64,000 nucleotides of DNA. It comes from Terribacillus saccharophilus (GTDB lineage: Bacteria > Bacillota > Bacilli > Bacillales > Amphibacillaceae). The stretch lies in contig NZ_NPBJ01000022.1 in the NCBI RefSeq assembly GCF_002272075.1, positions 1 to 64,000 on the forward strand, written 5' to 3'. Numbering within the stretch: the first letter of the stretch is position 1; each line of letters begins with the position of its first letter. The position numbers and the translations under genes are program-made. The notes beneath the pieces were generated by a model, which saw only the letters and a program-made list of their open reading frames with translations, did no database searches and was not told the origin of the DNA. Positions 44,540-54,620 of this stretch are shown here, piece by piece.

Positions 44540-45937
44540 TTGAAAGAAGTAAGATTACCATCAATAACTCAAATCATCATCGTACTAGGCATCTTTCTAG
44601 CACTAGTATTATCTTTTACAGTCTATCTTGACCTGCCAATTCAGTTGGCTCTCTTCATCTCCTGGTTTGTTGTCATCATTTTGGGCATACGGCTTGGACA
44701 TAAGTATCAAGATTTGCAAAAGTCAATTATGGATGGAATATCAAATGGACTGGAAGCTATATTAATCCTTGTAGCCGTGGGAACACTGATCGGTACCTGG
44801 ATTGCTGGCGGAGTTGTGCCGACATTGATTTACTATGGTCTTGAATTTATTCATCCAAGTATCTTCCTGCTTGCAACATTGATCATTTGTGCTGTCATGT
44901 CTATTGCAACTGGAACATCTTGGGGAACAGCAGGAACAGCTGGTATTGCCATGATGGCAATTGGAGAAGGACTTGGTATGCCGCTGCCGCTCGTAGCCGG
45001 CGCTGTCCTATCTGGAGCATACTTTGGGGACAAGTTATCTCCGCTATCAGATAGTACGGTACTTGCATCTTCTTTATCCAAAGTTGATGTGCTTGAGCAC
45101 GTGCGGGCTATGCTTTTCCTTTCCGTTCCGGCGTTTATCATCACTGCTATTCTGTTTACAGGGGCCGGTTTCATCTACGGTGGAGAAGATATCGATCAAG
45201 CAAGGGTTGATTCGCTGAAAACCGCACTGATGGATAATTTTGATATTGGCATTCTCATGCTAATTCCAGCTGTAGTGGTACTTGTGTTGCTGGCAATGAA
45301 GAAACCATCTTTGCCAGTCATAGTGACAGGTGCACTTCTTGGTGCAATCTGGGCATCCCTGTTCCAGGGAATGAATTTTGCAGAAGCTCTAGGAACCGCT
45401 TATAGCGGCTTCTCAATTGACACAGGCGTTAATTTCATCGATGGCATCCTCAACCGGGGTGGTGTGTTGGGTATGCTCGATACCTTGATGGTTATCATCT
45501 TCGGTCTTGGTTTTGGGGGGCTTTTGGAGAAGCTCGGTGTCCTGCAAGTGATTGTTTCCACTTTCGAAAAGAAACTTGTATCAGCAGGTAATACAACAGT
45601 TGCAACCTTAATCGTAGCATTCTTAGGCAATGTCCTCGGCTGTGCAATGTATGTTGCATTAATTCTGACACCTAAAATGATGGAAAAAACGTACGATAGG
45701 CAGCAGCTTGATCGTCGTGTCCTATCCCGTAACACAGAAGTCGGGGGCACATTGACTTCCGGGATGGTGCCTTGGTCGGATAACGGTATTTACATGGCCG
45801 GTATTCTGGGCGTTTCCACTTTCTCTTATTTACCTTTCATGTGGCTGAGTTTTGTAGCTATCGGACTGGCTATCATCTACGGCTATACTGGGAAGTTCAT
45901 CTGGTACAACAAAGAAAAAACAGCAGTCGAAAGCTAA
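44540..45937 (+). CDS. mleN: NhaC-family antiporter, MleN-like
   Basis: A 465-residue membrane protein with about eleven to twelve helices, of the NhaC sodium/proton antiporter family. Marker segments are ATGTSWGTAGTAGIA and GAYFGDKLSPLSDSTVLAS. In Bacillus subtilis the ansAB operon is followed by mleN, a malate-2H+/Na+-lactate antiporter, and the position here is the same. It begins at TTG with GGAGG seven bases upstream. No malic-enzyme gene follows. Confidence 0.85.
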   Translation: MKEVRLPSITQIIIVLGIFLALVLSFTVYLDLPIQLALFISWFVVIILGIRLGHKYQDLQKSIMDGISNGLEAILILVAVGTLIGTWIAGGVVPTLIYYGLEFIHPSIFLLATLIICAVMSIATGTSWGTAGTAGIAMMAIGEGLGMPLPLVAGAVLSGAYFGDKLSPLSDSTVLASSLSKVDVLEHVRAMLFLSVPAFIITAILFTGAGFIYGGEDIDQARVDSLKTALMDNFDIGILMLIPAVVVLVLLAMKKPSLPVIVTGALLGAIWASLFQGMNFAEALGTAYSGFSIDTGVNFIDGILNRGGVLGMLDTLMVIIFGLGFGGLLEKLGVLQVIVSTFEKKLVSAGNTTVATLIVAFLGNVLGCAMYVALILTPKMMEKTYDRQQLDRRVLSRNTEVGGTLTSGMVPWSDNGIYMAGILGVSTFSYLPFMWLSFVAIGLAIIYGYTGKFIWYNKEKTAVES

Positions 45938-45977
45938 AAAAACACCTTCAAGCAATTATTGCTTGAAGGTGTTTTTG
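45938..45977. terminator. Terminator between mleN and the nuclease gene
   Basis: AAACACCTTCAAGCAA pairs with TTGCTTGAAGGTGTTT around a three-base loop, between convergent genes. Confidence 0.95.
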
Positions 45978-45979
45978 CA

Positions 45980-48900
45980 TTACCAGCGCCAGAACAGGTT
46001 CTTCACCCAATTCCACACAGTTCCGATTATGTCTTTGACTAAATCAACAATCGGATGATTCGGCTTATCATCTTCATCCGGCTGATCAGGATCAGTCGGT
46101 GGTTCTTCCGGATCTACTGGCGGCTCCTCTGGTTCTACAGGAGGCTCAGTTGGTGTATCCTCGCCCACTTCGGAAATGCGTCCCTCTGCTTCATAGCTGA
46201 TGGGCTCCATTTCGAAGCTGCGTACATATGCCACAGTTGCCTCCAGATCTTCTGGTCCCATTACAGGATTACGGCCGAGTTCGCTGATTGGACGATACTT
46301 ATCACCTAATGATGTACCCATGAAGTTATTCACTGTCAGTGTGTATACTTTATTTTCGTCAATAGGTGAACCATCAGGAAGCTTGATATCCACAACCTGA
46401 TTTGTTTCTCCATTCCATGTATACGTAAATCCGCTTATGCTGTAATCCGGACCGTAGGAAGTGATTTGAGCATTCAATATAGGCGCTAGATCTGCTCCAT
46501 CGATTTCGAATGTCATGAGCGTATTATTGAAAGGCTGGATATTGAAGAGCTCACCCCAGGTGATATCACCTTCCAACAGGTCATCCCTGATTCCTCCGCC
46601 ATTCATCATAGCAAAATCACTATTCATTGCTGCATTCATACCATCAGCAAGCAAGTTGCCAAGTGCATTATCACCTATTTCTCCTTTTACAGCATAACCG
46701 CCAGTCATCGTATTAGCAGCGACACCGACAACCTCGTTCATGATAGGTGCAACTTCTTCAGCATATTTAGCCAATATAGCTCCCACTGTCGGATCTGGCG
46801 TGTAGGAGGATTGATCTGCCCACACAATTTCAGCTTGCTTGGATACGATATCGCCTGTTTCGCGATCGATTTCCACATCCACATCAGAGAAGGCTTTTCC
46901 ATACTCAGATGCTTGAACGATTAGTTTATTATCTACAGTCGCATTCACAACAGCGTGGTTATGGGCTGCGAAGATGATATCTACCTCATCATCAACTGCG
47001 TTCGCCATGTCGGCTGCATCACCTGTAGCGCTGTTTCCACTCTGCTCAGCTGGCATATGGGACAGGACAACAATAGCCTTAACGCCTTGTTCCTTCAGTT
47101 CTGCTGTTGCTTTATTGACTGCTTCCACTTCATCCGTAATGGTGATGTCCTGAATTCCTTCAGGCATGACCATACCAAGTGATGCTGTCGTATTCACTCC
47201 GATGAATCCGATTTTCTCTCCATCCACTTCCTGAATGCTGTAAGGAGGAAGAATCGTTTCACCGCTGTCTTTGTATACACAGTTGGCACAAAGTGTGGCA
47301 AAGTTTGTACCATCATAGCCAGGAGTTCCATTCGGATGCTCCCCGCCTTCCACGATACGCAAAAGCTCATCTGTTCCTTCATCCAGTTCATGGTTTCCGA
47401 TTGTACCGACATCAAAGCCCATCGCTTCCATGATCTCAATCGTCGGCTCATCCTGGAGCAGAGCTGATACAGGTGAGCTGCCGCCAATCATATCTCCAGC
47501 ATGTACTAGCAAACTATTCGGATTTTCTGCTTCCCGCTGTTTGATAGCCGCGGCAGTATAATCCATACGGCCGAATGTACCATCCATCGTACCATCTTCG
47601 TTTGTATCGAGTTCGTATTGCTGATCAATCTTGCCATGAAGGTCGTTCATACCAAGCAGCTGTACGGCCAGGTTATCTTCATTTGCCGGAGGCTCCGTAC
47701 CGTCTGCTGCTGTATAGCCTTCCGCAATAGCATCCTCTTCTGTCCAGAAGAAGATTCGCTTCTCGACAGGAATAGATTCCCATTCAGCTGGAACTACGTA
47801 TTCCTTTGTATCTGAGTTTCCAACATATTTATCCAAACCACCGCCATCATAGCGGGCCCGGAACTCAAACGGCAATTCCTCCAGTGGCGATTCAGGATTC
47901 CATATTCCTTTTTCCTGCTCTTTTGCATCCGCAACAGCTTGCTGGAATGTGTCATATTCGTTTGTATCTCCGATTGGAGAGATGAAATAAGTAACTGCTA
48001 GTCCTTCTTTCACCAATTCGAGATTCATATTTTCGCCTTCATCTGTGATAACCTGTGCTAGCAAACGACCATAATTATCTGTCGGCTCTTCTCCCACTTT
48101 AAGGGTAATCTCTTCGCCGGCAGATAGCTTGGACTTCAGATAATCTGACGCAGCTTTTCCATGATCCATTTGGTTCTGGTCTAAATCATTTTTGATCGCA
48201 TGAAATGTCTCCGGTGTATCCGCATTTACAAAACGCACACGATCCGATCCTAAAACAGAGTCTTGGAGACGGATTGTATCTCCGTCAGTGACAGATTCTA
48301 CAACTGCTTTGTACGTACCTTCCGTCTTAGGTGCTTCTGGCTGTTCTGCTGCTACCTGCATATCCTCTTGCTTACGAGGCAGGATCTGATAGCTATCGTA
48401 TTGGCTTAGGATACCGGTAACGGTGTACCATTTCCCTTCTTCAATAGCCGAAACATCCAAAGCAGATTCCATGATACGCAATGTCACAGATTCATAGTTT
48501 TCATTGATGAACTGAACATTGTACCCACCGCCAGCTGGATTATCCGGAATATCCTTGATGTATCCTGCTACCTGGACAAGCTCTCCTTCTGCTGGTTCGG
48601 CTGTTGTTTCATCCTGAAGCTGACTGATCGTCATCTCTTCAGCTGAAGGTATGTCATTGTCAGCAGAAACGATTGTAATACCATCTTCTGCTGGTTCTAT
48701 TTCGGTCAAACCTTTATAGCTCGTAATTTCCCCTGTAACGCGAATAAGGTCGCCTTCTTTAATGTCAGGAAAAGCAGTTGCATCCGTATGATAGATATTG
48801 ATACCAGCTGTATCGTCTTGAAGGAATGTTGATAATTTCCCTCCGCCGATACTTGCATTATCTGCTGTAGCAATTCCTTCCACTGTTACCGTTTCACCAG

Positions 48901-49534
48901 TCTTGCCCTTCACATCCGCAACTGGCTGGACTGTACCTGCTTCTGGCTCTTCTTCAGGTTCCTCACCAGGCTGCTCTTGTCCATGAGAGCCGATTGTATC
49001 GAATGTATCTTTCTCCGTTACCTCCCACTGCTCTGAAACGAAGACTGTGCTGCCTTCGGTTACGTCAGTAGATCGGATGAGTCCGATATCCTTGGCTGTG
49101 TCCTGATCATTCCCGATTTCGCCAACCACATCCAGAACGGCGCCATCCTGCTGGAGAGCGACTGCATCATTTCCATTGAAGTTAATGACACTGCCGTTCG
49201 TCTGATCTGCTGCTGCAAGCAATGCTTCGCCCGCACGCGGGTTGGCAATCACATATGTATCACCAGCCTCCAATGTTCCCGACAAGGTCAATGTAGAAGT
49301 TGCTTCCGTATTACCATTGAAATATCCTGCCAGCTCGAATTGACTAAGATCAATTGGCTCGTTTGTCGGATTATAAAGCTCAATGGCTTTATTATAAGAG
49401 CTTCCTTCTACGTACTCCGATAAAATTGGTGCCGCAGCACGTTCTGCAGCTTGTACGCCAGAAGAGAAGCTCGGTAAAATCCCAGAACAAATAAGTGTGA
49501 CTATTGCAAAAACAGATACGATCCTCTTGCCCAT
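45980..49534 (-). CDS. Secreted multidomain nuclease/5'-nucleotidase (YhcR-like)
   Basis: A 1184-residue exported enzyme related to YhcR, a sugar-nonspecific endonuclease. In order: signal peptide (1-30), lamin-tail domain (about 35-160), acidic linker, two OB-fold-like domains (about 200-295 and 300-395) and a thermonuclease domain (about 405-545). The last has the calcium/phosphate-contact DGDTIRL, Arg434 in RVRFVNADTPE and Arg490 in DNYGRLLAQV. A metallophosphatase/5'-nucleotidase (about 622-1110) follows with NDLHG, HAGDMIGG, GNHELDEG and AAHNH. A Pro/Glu-rich stretch and a Trp-rich end (WNWVKNLFWRW) follow. No LPXTG sortase motif is present. It could turn extracellular DNA or RNA into nucleosides and phosphate. 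A Pho-type repeat lies upstream. Confidence 0.9.
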   Translation of the reverse strand: MGKRIVSVFAIVTLICSGILPSFSSGVQAAERAAAPILSEYVEGSSYNKAIELYNPTNEPIDLSQFELAGYFNGNTEATSTLTLSGTLEAGDTYVIANPRAGEALLAAADQTNGSVINFNGNDAVALQQDGAVLDVVGEIGNDQDTAKDIGLIRSTDVTEGSTVFVSEQWEVTEKDTFDTIGSHGQEQPGEEPEEEPEAGTVQPVADVKGKTGETVTVEGIATADNASIGGGKLSTFLQDDTAGINIYHTDATAFPDIKEGDLIRVTGEITSYKGLTEIEPAEDGITIVSADNDIPSAEEMTISQLQDETTAEPAEGELVQVAGYIKDIPDNPAGGGYNVQFINENYESVTLRIMESALDVSAIEEGKWYTVTGILSQYDSYQILPRKQEDMQVAAEQPEAPKTEGTYKAVVESVTDGDTIRLQDSVLGSDRVRFVNADTPETFHAIKNDLDQNQMDHGKAASDYLKSKLSAGEEITLKVGEEPTDNYGRLLAQVITDEGENMNLELVKEGLAVTYFISPIGDTNEYDTFQQAVADAKEQEKGIWNPESPLEELPFEFRARYDGGGLDKYVGNSDTKEYVVPAEWESIPVEKRIFFWTEEDAIAEGYTAADGTEPPANEDNLAVQLLGMNDLHGKIDQQYELDTNEDGTMDGTFGRMDYTAAAIKQREAENPNSLLVHAGDMIGGSSPVSALLQDEPTIEIMEAMGFDVGTIGNHELDEGTDELLRIVEGGEHPNGTPGYDGTNFATLCANCVYKDSGETILPPYSIQEVDGEKIGFIGVNTTASLGMVMPEGIQDITITDEVEAVNKATAELKEQGVKAIVVLSHMPAEQSGNSATGDAADMANAVDDEVDIIFAAHNHAVVNATVDNKLIVQASEYGKAFSDVDVEIDRETGDIVSKQAEIVWADQSSYTPDPTVGAILAKYAEEVAPIMNEVVGVAANTMTGGYAVKGEIGDNALGNLLADGMNAAMNSDFAMMNGGGIRDDLLEGDITWGELFNIQPFNNTLMTFEIDGADLAPILNAQITSYGPDYSISGFTYTWNGETNQVVDIKLPDGSPIDENKVYTLTVNNFMGTSLGDKYRPISELGRNPVMGPEDLEATVAYVRSFEMEPISYEAEGRISEVGEDTPTEPPVEPEEPPVDPEEPPTDPDQPDEDDKPNHPIVDLVKDIIGTVWNWVKNLFWRW

Positions 49535-49619
49535 CTACATGATTCCCCCAAAATATTAGTAAGTTGCAAATACTGGCGAACTCCGTCATCTACCATACTA
49601 GCGGGAATCCAGTATTCCT

Positions 49620-49661
49620 GATATAGGAGGATAGGCATGATTCTGGTAAATTTTCTGTAAA
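49620..49661 (-). promoter_or_regulatory. Candidate two-repeat Pho box and -10
   Basis: Minus strand TTTACA (49656-49661) and TTTACC (49645-49650) are 11 bases apart, and TATATC (49620-49625) follows 19 bases later. The geometry is nearly the same as at the phnD-like promoter (20 bases). Two repeats are fewer than a full Pho box. Confidence 0.4.
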
Positions 49662-49688
49662 GCAACTGGGATATTTGAAGCAAAAAGA

Positions 49689-49713
49689 AAAAAAGCAGCC
49701 GAAGCTGCTTTTT
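49689..49713 (-). terminator. Terminator of the amidase gene
   Basis: AAAAGCAGC and GCTGCTTTT around CGAA, at the amidase stop codon. Confidence 0.85.
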
Positions 49714-51118
49714 AACGTAGTGGATAGGCATCCATATAGGCCTTAGCTGCACGAAGGACACGCGCATCCTGGAATCGGTTAGCAGCTAGCTGCATCCCGA
49801 TCGGCAAGCGTCCTTGTGAAAGTCCCGCTGGCAGGGATGCCGCCGGAAGACCAGTCACATTATAAGCATGTGTCATCATCCAGTCTGCATCTTCTTTCAC
49901 TTGCTGCCCATCAATAACAGACGGTCCTAACAAATGATAATCGAAAGCTGGAACCGCCAGAGTCGGTGACAGCACCAAGTCATAATCCTGCAGCACCGTC
50001 TGCATCCTGTTCCAGACTGTCGAGCGATTTCGTTCGTACGCACGATAATCCGAAGCCATCAACGGCTTGCCCTTTTCGATCATATCGCGATAGGAATCAG
50101 ACACCCATTCTGGATTGGTTTCTAGCAATTTAGCGCTGCCTGCCGCGGAAGACGCATACCACATGCTTGTAAAGAATCCATTGAATTCATGTCTATCCAT
50201 ATCAAAATTAAGATCTACTATCTCAACGGACATTCCGAGTGCCCGCCAATTATCGAATGTTGCTTCGATAACGTTTCTTACTTCCGGGTCAACAGCATAC
50301 ATTCCGAAATCAGGTGTATAGGCTATACGCAAACCTTGGGCTTGTTCCTCTAAGTAAGAAGAACCGATATGACTGTCTAAAAGCGGCAGACTGAAAGGAT
50401 CCGTCGTAGACGGGCCTTGGACTGCCTCAAGGAAAAGCGCACTATCATCTGGATTATTCGAGAGCGGTCCATGATTGACGAACGGAGAACTGGATCCGAA
50501 TACATTTCCCAAATTGTTATCCATCGGAATTCGGCCATATGTCGGCTTAAAGCCGAAAACGCCGCATAAGCTTGCTGGAATACGAATGGAACCTCCTCCA
50601 TCGCTTCCCTCTGCCAGCGGCACCATTCCTGCAGCAACAGCTGCGGCGGCCCCGCCACTTGATCCGCCTGCTGTCTTGGAATGATCCCAAGGATTCACAG
50701 TCGCACCGAATACCATATTATCCGTCGTGCCTTTATGACCGAATTCAGGCGTGTTCGTCTTACCCATGATCAAAGCACCAGCTTGGCGTAGACGCTTGAC
50801 GATCGTAGCGTCCCGATCAGCGATATGATCCTTATAAGCTGGTGAGCCAAAAGTGGTACGCATACCTTTTACCGGTGTAAGATCTTTGATCCCGACTGGA
50901 ATACCATGCAGCAGTCCTGTCTCTTCCCCGCGCATGACTGCCGCTTCTGCCTCTTTCGCTTCTGCTAGCAACTTATCATTCATGGTAACGAACGCATTGA
51001 TATCTCCATTTTTACTCTCTGTCTGATCCAAATAATAGGAAGCTACCTCAACTGGTGAGATTTCCTTATCTTTGATAGCCGTCACTAAATCACGTACTGT
51101 TTTGCCTTCCACTGTCAT
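49712..51118 (-). CDS. Amidase signature family protein
   Basis: A 468-residue amidase. The Ser-cisSer-Lys triad is visible: Lys78 in GIPVGIKDL, Ser153 in [15 protein letters not shown] and nucleophile Ser177 in GSDGGGSIR. The spacing is as in GatA, but there are no gatB or gatC genes nearby, so it is a stand-alone hydrolase acting on an unknown amide. No signal peptide. It is followed after a short gap by the secreted nuclease gene in the same orientation but has its own terminator. Confidence 0.9.
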   Translation of the reverse strand: MTVEGKTVRDLVTAIKDKEISPVEVASYYLDQTESKNGDINAFVTMNDKLLAEAKEAEAAVMRGEETGLLHGIPVGIKDLTPVKGMRTTFGSPAYKDHIADRDATIVKRLRQAGALIMGKTNTPEFGHKGTTDNMVFGATVNPWDHSKTAGGSSGGAAAAVAAGMVPLAEGSDGGGSIRIPASLCGVFGFKPTYGRIPMDNNLGNVFGSSSPFVNHGPLSNNPDDSALFLEAVQGPSTTDPFSLPLLDSHIGSSYLEEQAQGLRIAYTPDFGMYAVDPEVRNVIEATFDNWRALGMSVEIVDLNFDMDRHEFNGFFTSMWYASSAAGSAKLLETNPEWVSDSYRDMIEKGKPLMASDYRAYERNRSTVWNRMQTVLQDYDLVLSPTLAVPAFDYHLLGPSVIDGQQVKEDADWMMTHAYNVTGLPAASLPAGLSQGRLPIGMQLAANRFQDARVLRAAKAYMDAYPLR

Positions 51119-51174
51119 CGCCCCTTTTTATCCTCTACACGTATCATAACGCTAGCATGTCCAGCGTTCAACTG

Positions 51175-52497
51175 TCAGAGAATCATTGCTGCAATCCAGC
51201 CAAGTGCGATAACTGGCAAATTATAATGCAAGAAGGTTGGAACAACACTGTCCCAGATGTGATTGTGCTGACCATCTGCGTTCAAGCCTGCAGTAGGACC
51301 GAGTGTAGAATCTGATGCTGGAGAACCAGCATCACCAAGCGCGCCTGCTGTTCCAACTAAGGCAATAATGGCAAGCGGACTGAAGCCTAACTCTGCTGCC
51401 AATGGAACAAAAATAGTTGCGATAACAGGTATAGTTGAAAAAGAAGATCCGATACCCATAGTTACAAGAAGACCGACCACTAGCATCAATAGGGCACCTA
51501 AAGCTTGGCTGCCGTTAATCGCATTCGCCGCGCTCTTCACTAGTCCTTCGACATCGCCAGTCTCCCCAATAACATTCGCAAAACCAGATGCAGCAATCAT
51601 GACGAAGCCGATAAATGCCATAAGCCGCATACCATTTGTCAAGATTGCATCTGCTTCCTTCCATTTCACAGTACCCGTTGCATACAAGATAATGATACCT
51701 GCAAGTGCACCGAAGATCATGGAGTCCGTCCAAATCTGAACAGACAATGCGGCAACGATAGCCAAAATGGAAAAGATTAATGTCCGTACTTTAAATTGAG
51801 ACTTTTCTTTTACTTCTTCTGGAACAGGCAGCTCACGTTTTTCGTAGACACGTGGCTTTCGATAGGTAATGAGTGCAATCAATAATCCGACTACCATACC
51901 GCATGCAGGCAGAATCATCGCCTTCGTAACTTGATTTGCTGTTACTTCCAAACCATTTGAAGCAATATTACTGGCTACGAGACCCTGGAATATTTCCCCG
52001 TACCCGATAGGCAATGCCATATATGGCGTCACCAGCCCAAATGTAAGAATAGTCGCTGTCAGCCGACGGTCAATTTGCAAATCATTCAAGATAGACAACA
52101 AAGGCGGAATCAGCAACGGTATAAATGCAATATGCACCGGAATAGCATTCTGAGACAAACATGCCATGATCAAAATCAAAATTAAGACAAACGCCCTGGA
52201 ACGCTTCTTGGAATAGTCAGTATCTTTTTTGCCGCTAATAGAAATAATGCCGCGAACCATTGCCTCGGGCAAACCGGTGCTTGCAATTGCGACAGCAAAA
52301 CCGCCAAGCATCGCATAACTGAGGGCTACTTCAGCACCTCCGCCAACTCCGTCAGTAAATGCGGTTAATGTGCCATCCATCCCGAGACCGCCGACAAGAC
52401 CGCCGAAGAGGGCACCGCATATGAGGGAAAATACTACATTGACTCGTAATAAACTTAGTATAAGTACTAAAACAACACCGATCACAACTGCGTTCAC
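51175..52497 (-). CDS. NhaC/YuiF-type transporter
   Basis: A 440-residue membrane protein with about eleven helices. GMGSSFSTIPVIATIFVPLA-like and GDAGSPASDSTLGPTAGLN segments match the sodium/proton-antiporter-like YuiF family, which includes amino-acid permeases (YuiF is linked to histidine transport). I place the start at the GTG at 52497, which has GGAGG eight bases upstream; the in-frame ATG at 52512 is followed, not preceded, by that site. Confidence 0.85.
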   Translation of the reverse strand: MNAVVIGVVLVLILSLLRVNVVFSLICGALFGGLVGGLGMDGTLTAFTDGVGGGAEVALSYAMLGGFAVAIASTGLPEAMVRGIISISGKKDTDYSKKRSRAFVLILILIMACLSQNAIPVHIAFIPLLIPPLLSILNDLQIDRRLTATILTFGLVTPYMALPIGYGEIFQGLVASNIASNGLEVTANQVTKAMILPACGMVVGLLIALITYRKPRVYEKRELPVPEEVKEKSQFKVRTLIFSILAIVAALSVQIWTDSMIFGALAGIIILYATGTVKWKEADAILTNGMRLMAFIGFVMIAASGFANVIGETGDVEGLVKSAANAINGSQALGALLMLVVGLLVTMGIGSSFSTIPVIATIFVPLAAELGFSPLAIIALVGTAGALGDAGSPASDSTLGPTAGLNADGQHNHIWDSVVPTFLHYNLPVIALGWIAAMIL

Positions 52498-52604
52498 TTC
52501 AAATTCCTCCATCGCTTTATTATGGTAAAGTATTAAAGTACAATAACAGATGTTTCAACTTTTTGTCAATGAATTCGAGAGTAATCGGAAAATTCTCGAC
52601 ATAA

Positions 52605-52630
52605 GAAAAACCAGCATTGCTGCTGGTTTC
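52605..52630 (-). terminator. Terminator of the adenine deaminase gene
   Basis: AAACCAGCA and TGCTGGTTT around TTGC, with a short T run on the minus strand. Confidence 0.85.
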
Positions 52631-52636
52631 CTCTCA

Positions 52637-54430
52637 TTAATCCGATATAACTACATCAATCAATTCGAATGTGGTGACATCTGCAAGTCCTCGGTTTGTT
52701 ATTCGAATTTCCGGAATAACTGCTAAGGCAATCAAGGAGAATGTCATAATCGGATCTGTTATGCTGCACCCGAGGTTTTCCCAGGCTTTCACGAGATCAC
52801 TTACTTGTTCAACGACTGTTTCCAATGGCTGGTCAGACATGAGCCCGGCAATCGGCATCGGTAATTCTGCTAAAACTTTGCCATCCCGTACAGCAACAAG
52901 TCCGCCGCCGATTTCTGCCAAACGGTTCGCTGCAATAGCCATATCTTCGCGATCTACACCCATGACAAGCAGATTATGACTATCATGCGCCACTGTCGAA
53001 GCTACTGCTCCATGCTGGAATTGGAAGCCATGGACAAAAACATTGGATATTTGTCCGGTTCCTTTATGCCGCTCGATACACGCTAAATGGATAATATCCT
53101 GTTCCTTATCAATCTGTACTGCTCCATCCTGCACCTGCAAAGTGGCTGTCATCTTCTCTGTCCGCGCGCTTCCTTCAATTGCTTTGACGACATTTACCTT
53201 CACATCGCCATCTGGACGAGCTGTACGGTGAAGAAAATCGTCGGCTTTCATTTCACGCGCTAGATGAACGGAACTTCGCACAGCATCCGGATATATGTAC
53301 GCTGGGAACGCTTGCTGCAGCTCTCCATTTTCAAACTGGATGCTTCCGTCTGCGATAACAAGGGATGCTTCCATCTGCTGCAAATCTTCTATAAGAAGCA
53401 AGTCTGCGAATTTACCGGCACTGATGCTGCCGATGTCATTTTCCATATGAAAATATCGAGCTGAGTTAATCGTAGCCAGTTGGATTGCTGTTACAGGATC
53501 AAGCCCTTCTTCTATTGCTCGGCGGACAACGTGGTTCATATGTCCTTTTGTAATCAACGTTTCCGGATAAACGTCATCCGTCACTAACGAAATATTGCGT
53601 GTGTCTACTTTATACTCCGTGATTACCTTAATAACTTCTTTCACATCTCGCCATGCTGATCCCTCGCGAATCTGTACATGTAAACCTGCACGAAGTTTAG
53701 CTAATGCATCTTCTTTGGCGATCGTTTCATGATCAGATGTAACACCTGCTGCGATATATGCTTGCAGCGCATATGGATCCTCTGAAGGGAAATGACCGGT
53801 AACTGTCTTTCCTGCTTTAATCGTCTCAGCTATTTCGCCATGCATTTTACTGTCTCCATGCACTACACCAGGAAAGTTCATCACTTCTCCCAGTCCTTGA
53901 ACATTTTCCCACGTTAGACCTTCCTGTATATCCTTCACAGTCAGGCTTGCCCCGGCATCTTCCAAATCATCTGTAGCCGGTACACATGACGGGAAGGTCG
54001 TATACACTTTCAAAGGCAGCTGCTGCCCTTCCTCGTGCATATAACGAACGCCCTCAATACCGAATACGTTCGCAATCTCATGGGGATCCATGAATACCGT
54101 CGTTGTCCCTTTTGCAAGTGCTGCCTTGGAAAATTCCGTCACAGAAAGCATCGTACTCTCCACATGCATATGGCCGTCGATAAGACCAGGTACGATGTGC
54201 TGTCCATTTGCTTCTATCACTTTTGTGTCCGGTCCTTCATGCTCTTTCACTGCTTTACCGACTAACGCTATCCGATCACCTGAAACGACAACATCGGTAT
54301 GCTCCAGCAGTTCTCCTGTGAATACGTTGACTAGCACTCCATCTCGGATAATCAGATCAGCGGGACGCTTTCCTAATGCAACCTCACCCAATCGTTTTGC
54401 CGCTTCAAATAATTTCGTTCTTTTCCCCAC
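52637..54430 (-). CDS. ade: Adenine deaminase
   Basis: A 597-residue amidohydrolase converting adenine to hypoxanthine and ammonia. Metal-binding GLIDGHMHVES lies near residue 85, with FMDPHEIANVFG and SDHETIAKED after it. The C-terminal AdeC domain ends with SLIALAVIPEIRITNRGLAD. The start is GTG at 54430 with AGGAG nine bases before it; a TTG three codons earlier touches the site. The leader contains a terminator-like hairpin. Confidence 0.95.
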   Translation of the reverse strand: MGKRTKLFEAAKRLGEVALGKRPADLIIRDGVLVNVFTGELLEHTDVVVSGDRIALVGKAVKEHEGPDTKVIEANGQHIVPGLIDGHMHVESTMLSVTEFSKAALAKGTTTVFMDPHEIANVFGIEGVRYMHEEGQQLPLKVYTTFPSCVPATDDLEDAGASLTVKDIQEGLTWENVQGLGEVMNFPGVVHGDSKMHGEIAETIKAGKTVTGHFPSEDPYALQAYIAAGVTSDHETIAKEDALAKLRAGLHVQIREGSAWRDVKEVIKVITEYKVDTRNISLVTDDVYPETLITKGHMNHVVRRAIEEGLDPVTAIQLATINSARYFHMENDIGSISAGKFADLLLIEDLQQMEASLVIADGSIQFENGELQQAFPAYIYPDAVRSSVHLAREMKADDFLHRTARPDGDVKVNVVKAIEGSARTEKMTATLQVQDGAVQIDKEQDIIHLACIERHKGTGQISNVFVHGFQFQHGAVASTVAHDSHNLLVMGVDREDMAIAANRLAEIGGGLVAVRDGKVLAELPMPIAGLMSDQPLETVVEQVSDLVKAWENLGCSITDPIMTFSLIALAVIPEIRITNRGLADVTTFELIDVVISD

Positions 54431-54477
54431 TGTGTTCAACTCCTATTATCCTTATACGTTATGCCCATAAACGTGTA

Positions 54478-54512
54478 AAAAAATGCCCGGTGCCATGGAA
54501 CTCAGGCTCGGG
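54478..54512 (-). promoter_or_regulatory. Terminator-like hairpin in the adenine deaminase leader
   Basis: On the minus strand CCCG-a-GCC pairs with GGC-(a/c)-CGGG, followed directly by eight T. It lies about 50 bases before the start codon and downstream of the previous gene's own terminator, so it may be an attenuator. No purine-riboswitch core was found. Confidence 0.45.
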
Positions 54513-54586
54513 AAACTCTCTTTCCTATACGCATTTATTTCTATATATAGAATCATACATCAGCTATACGCGTCAACCCTGATACC

Positions 54587-54614
54587 AAAAGAAACCGCCT
54601 TCAGAGGCGGTTTC
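54587..54614 (-). terminator. Terminator of the dioxygenase gene
   Basis: GAAACCGCC and GGCGGTTTC form a 9-bp stem, with TTTCTTTT on the minus strand. Confidence 0.9.
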
Positions 54615-54620
54615 CGGTTG

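Noticed and set aside
54431-54590. Purine riboswitch before adenine deaminase
   Set aside because: The three-way-junction core typical of guanine/adenine aptamers is not present on the minus strand; only a terminator-like hairpin was found.
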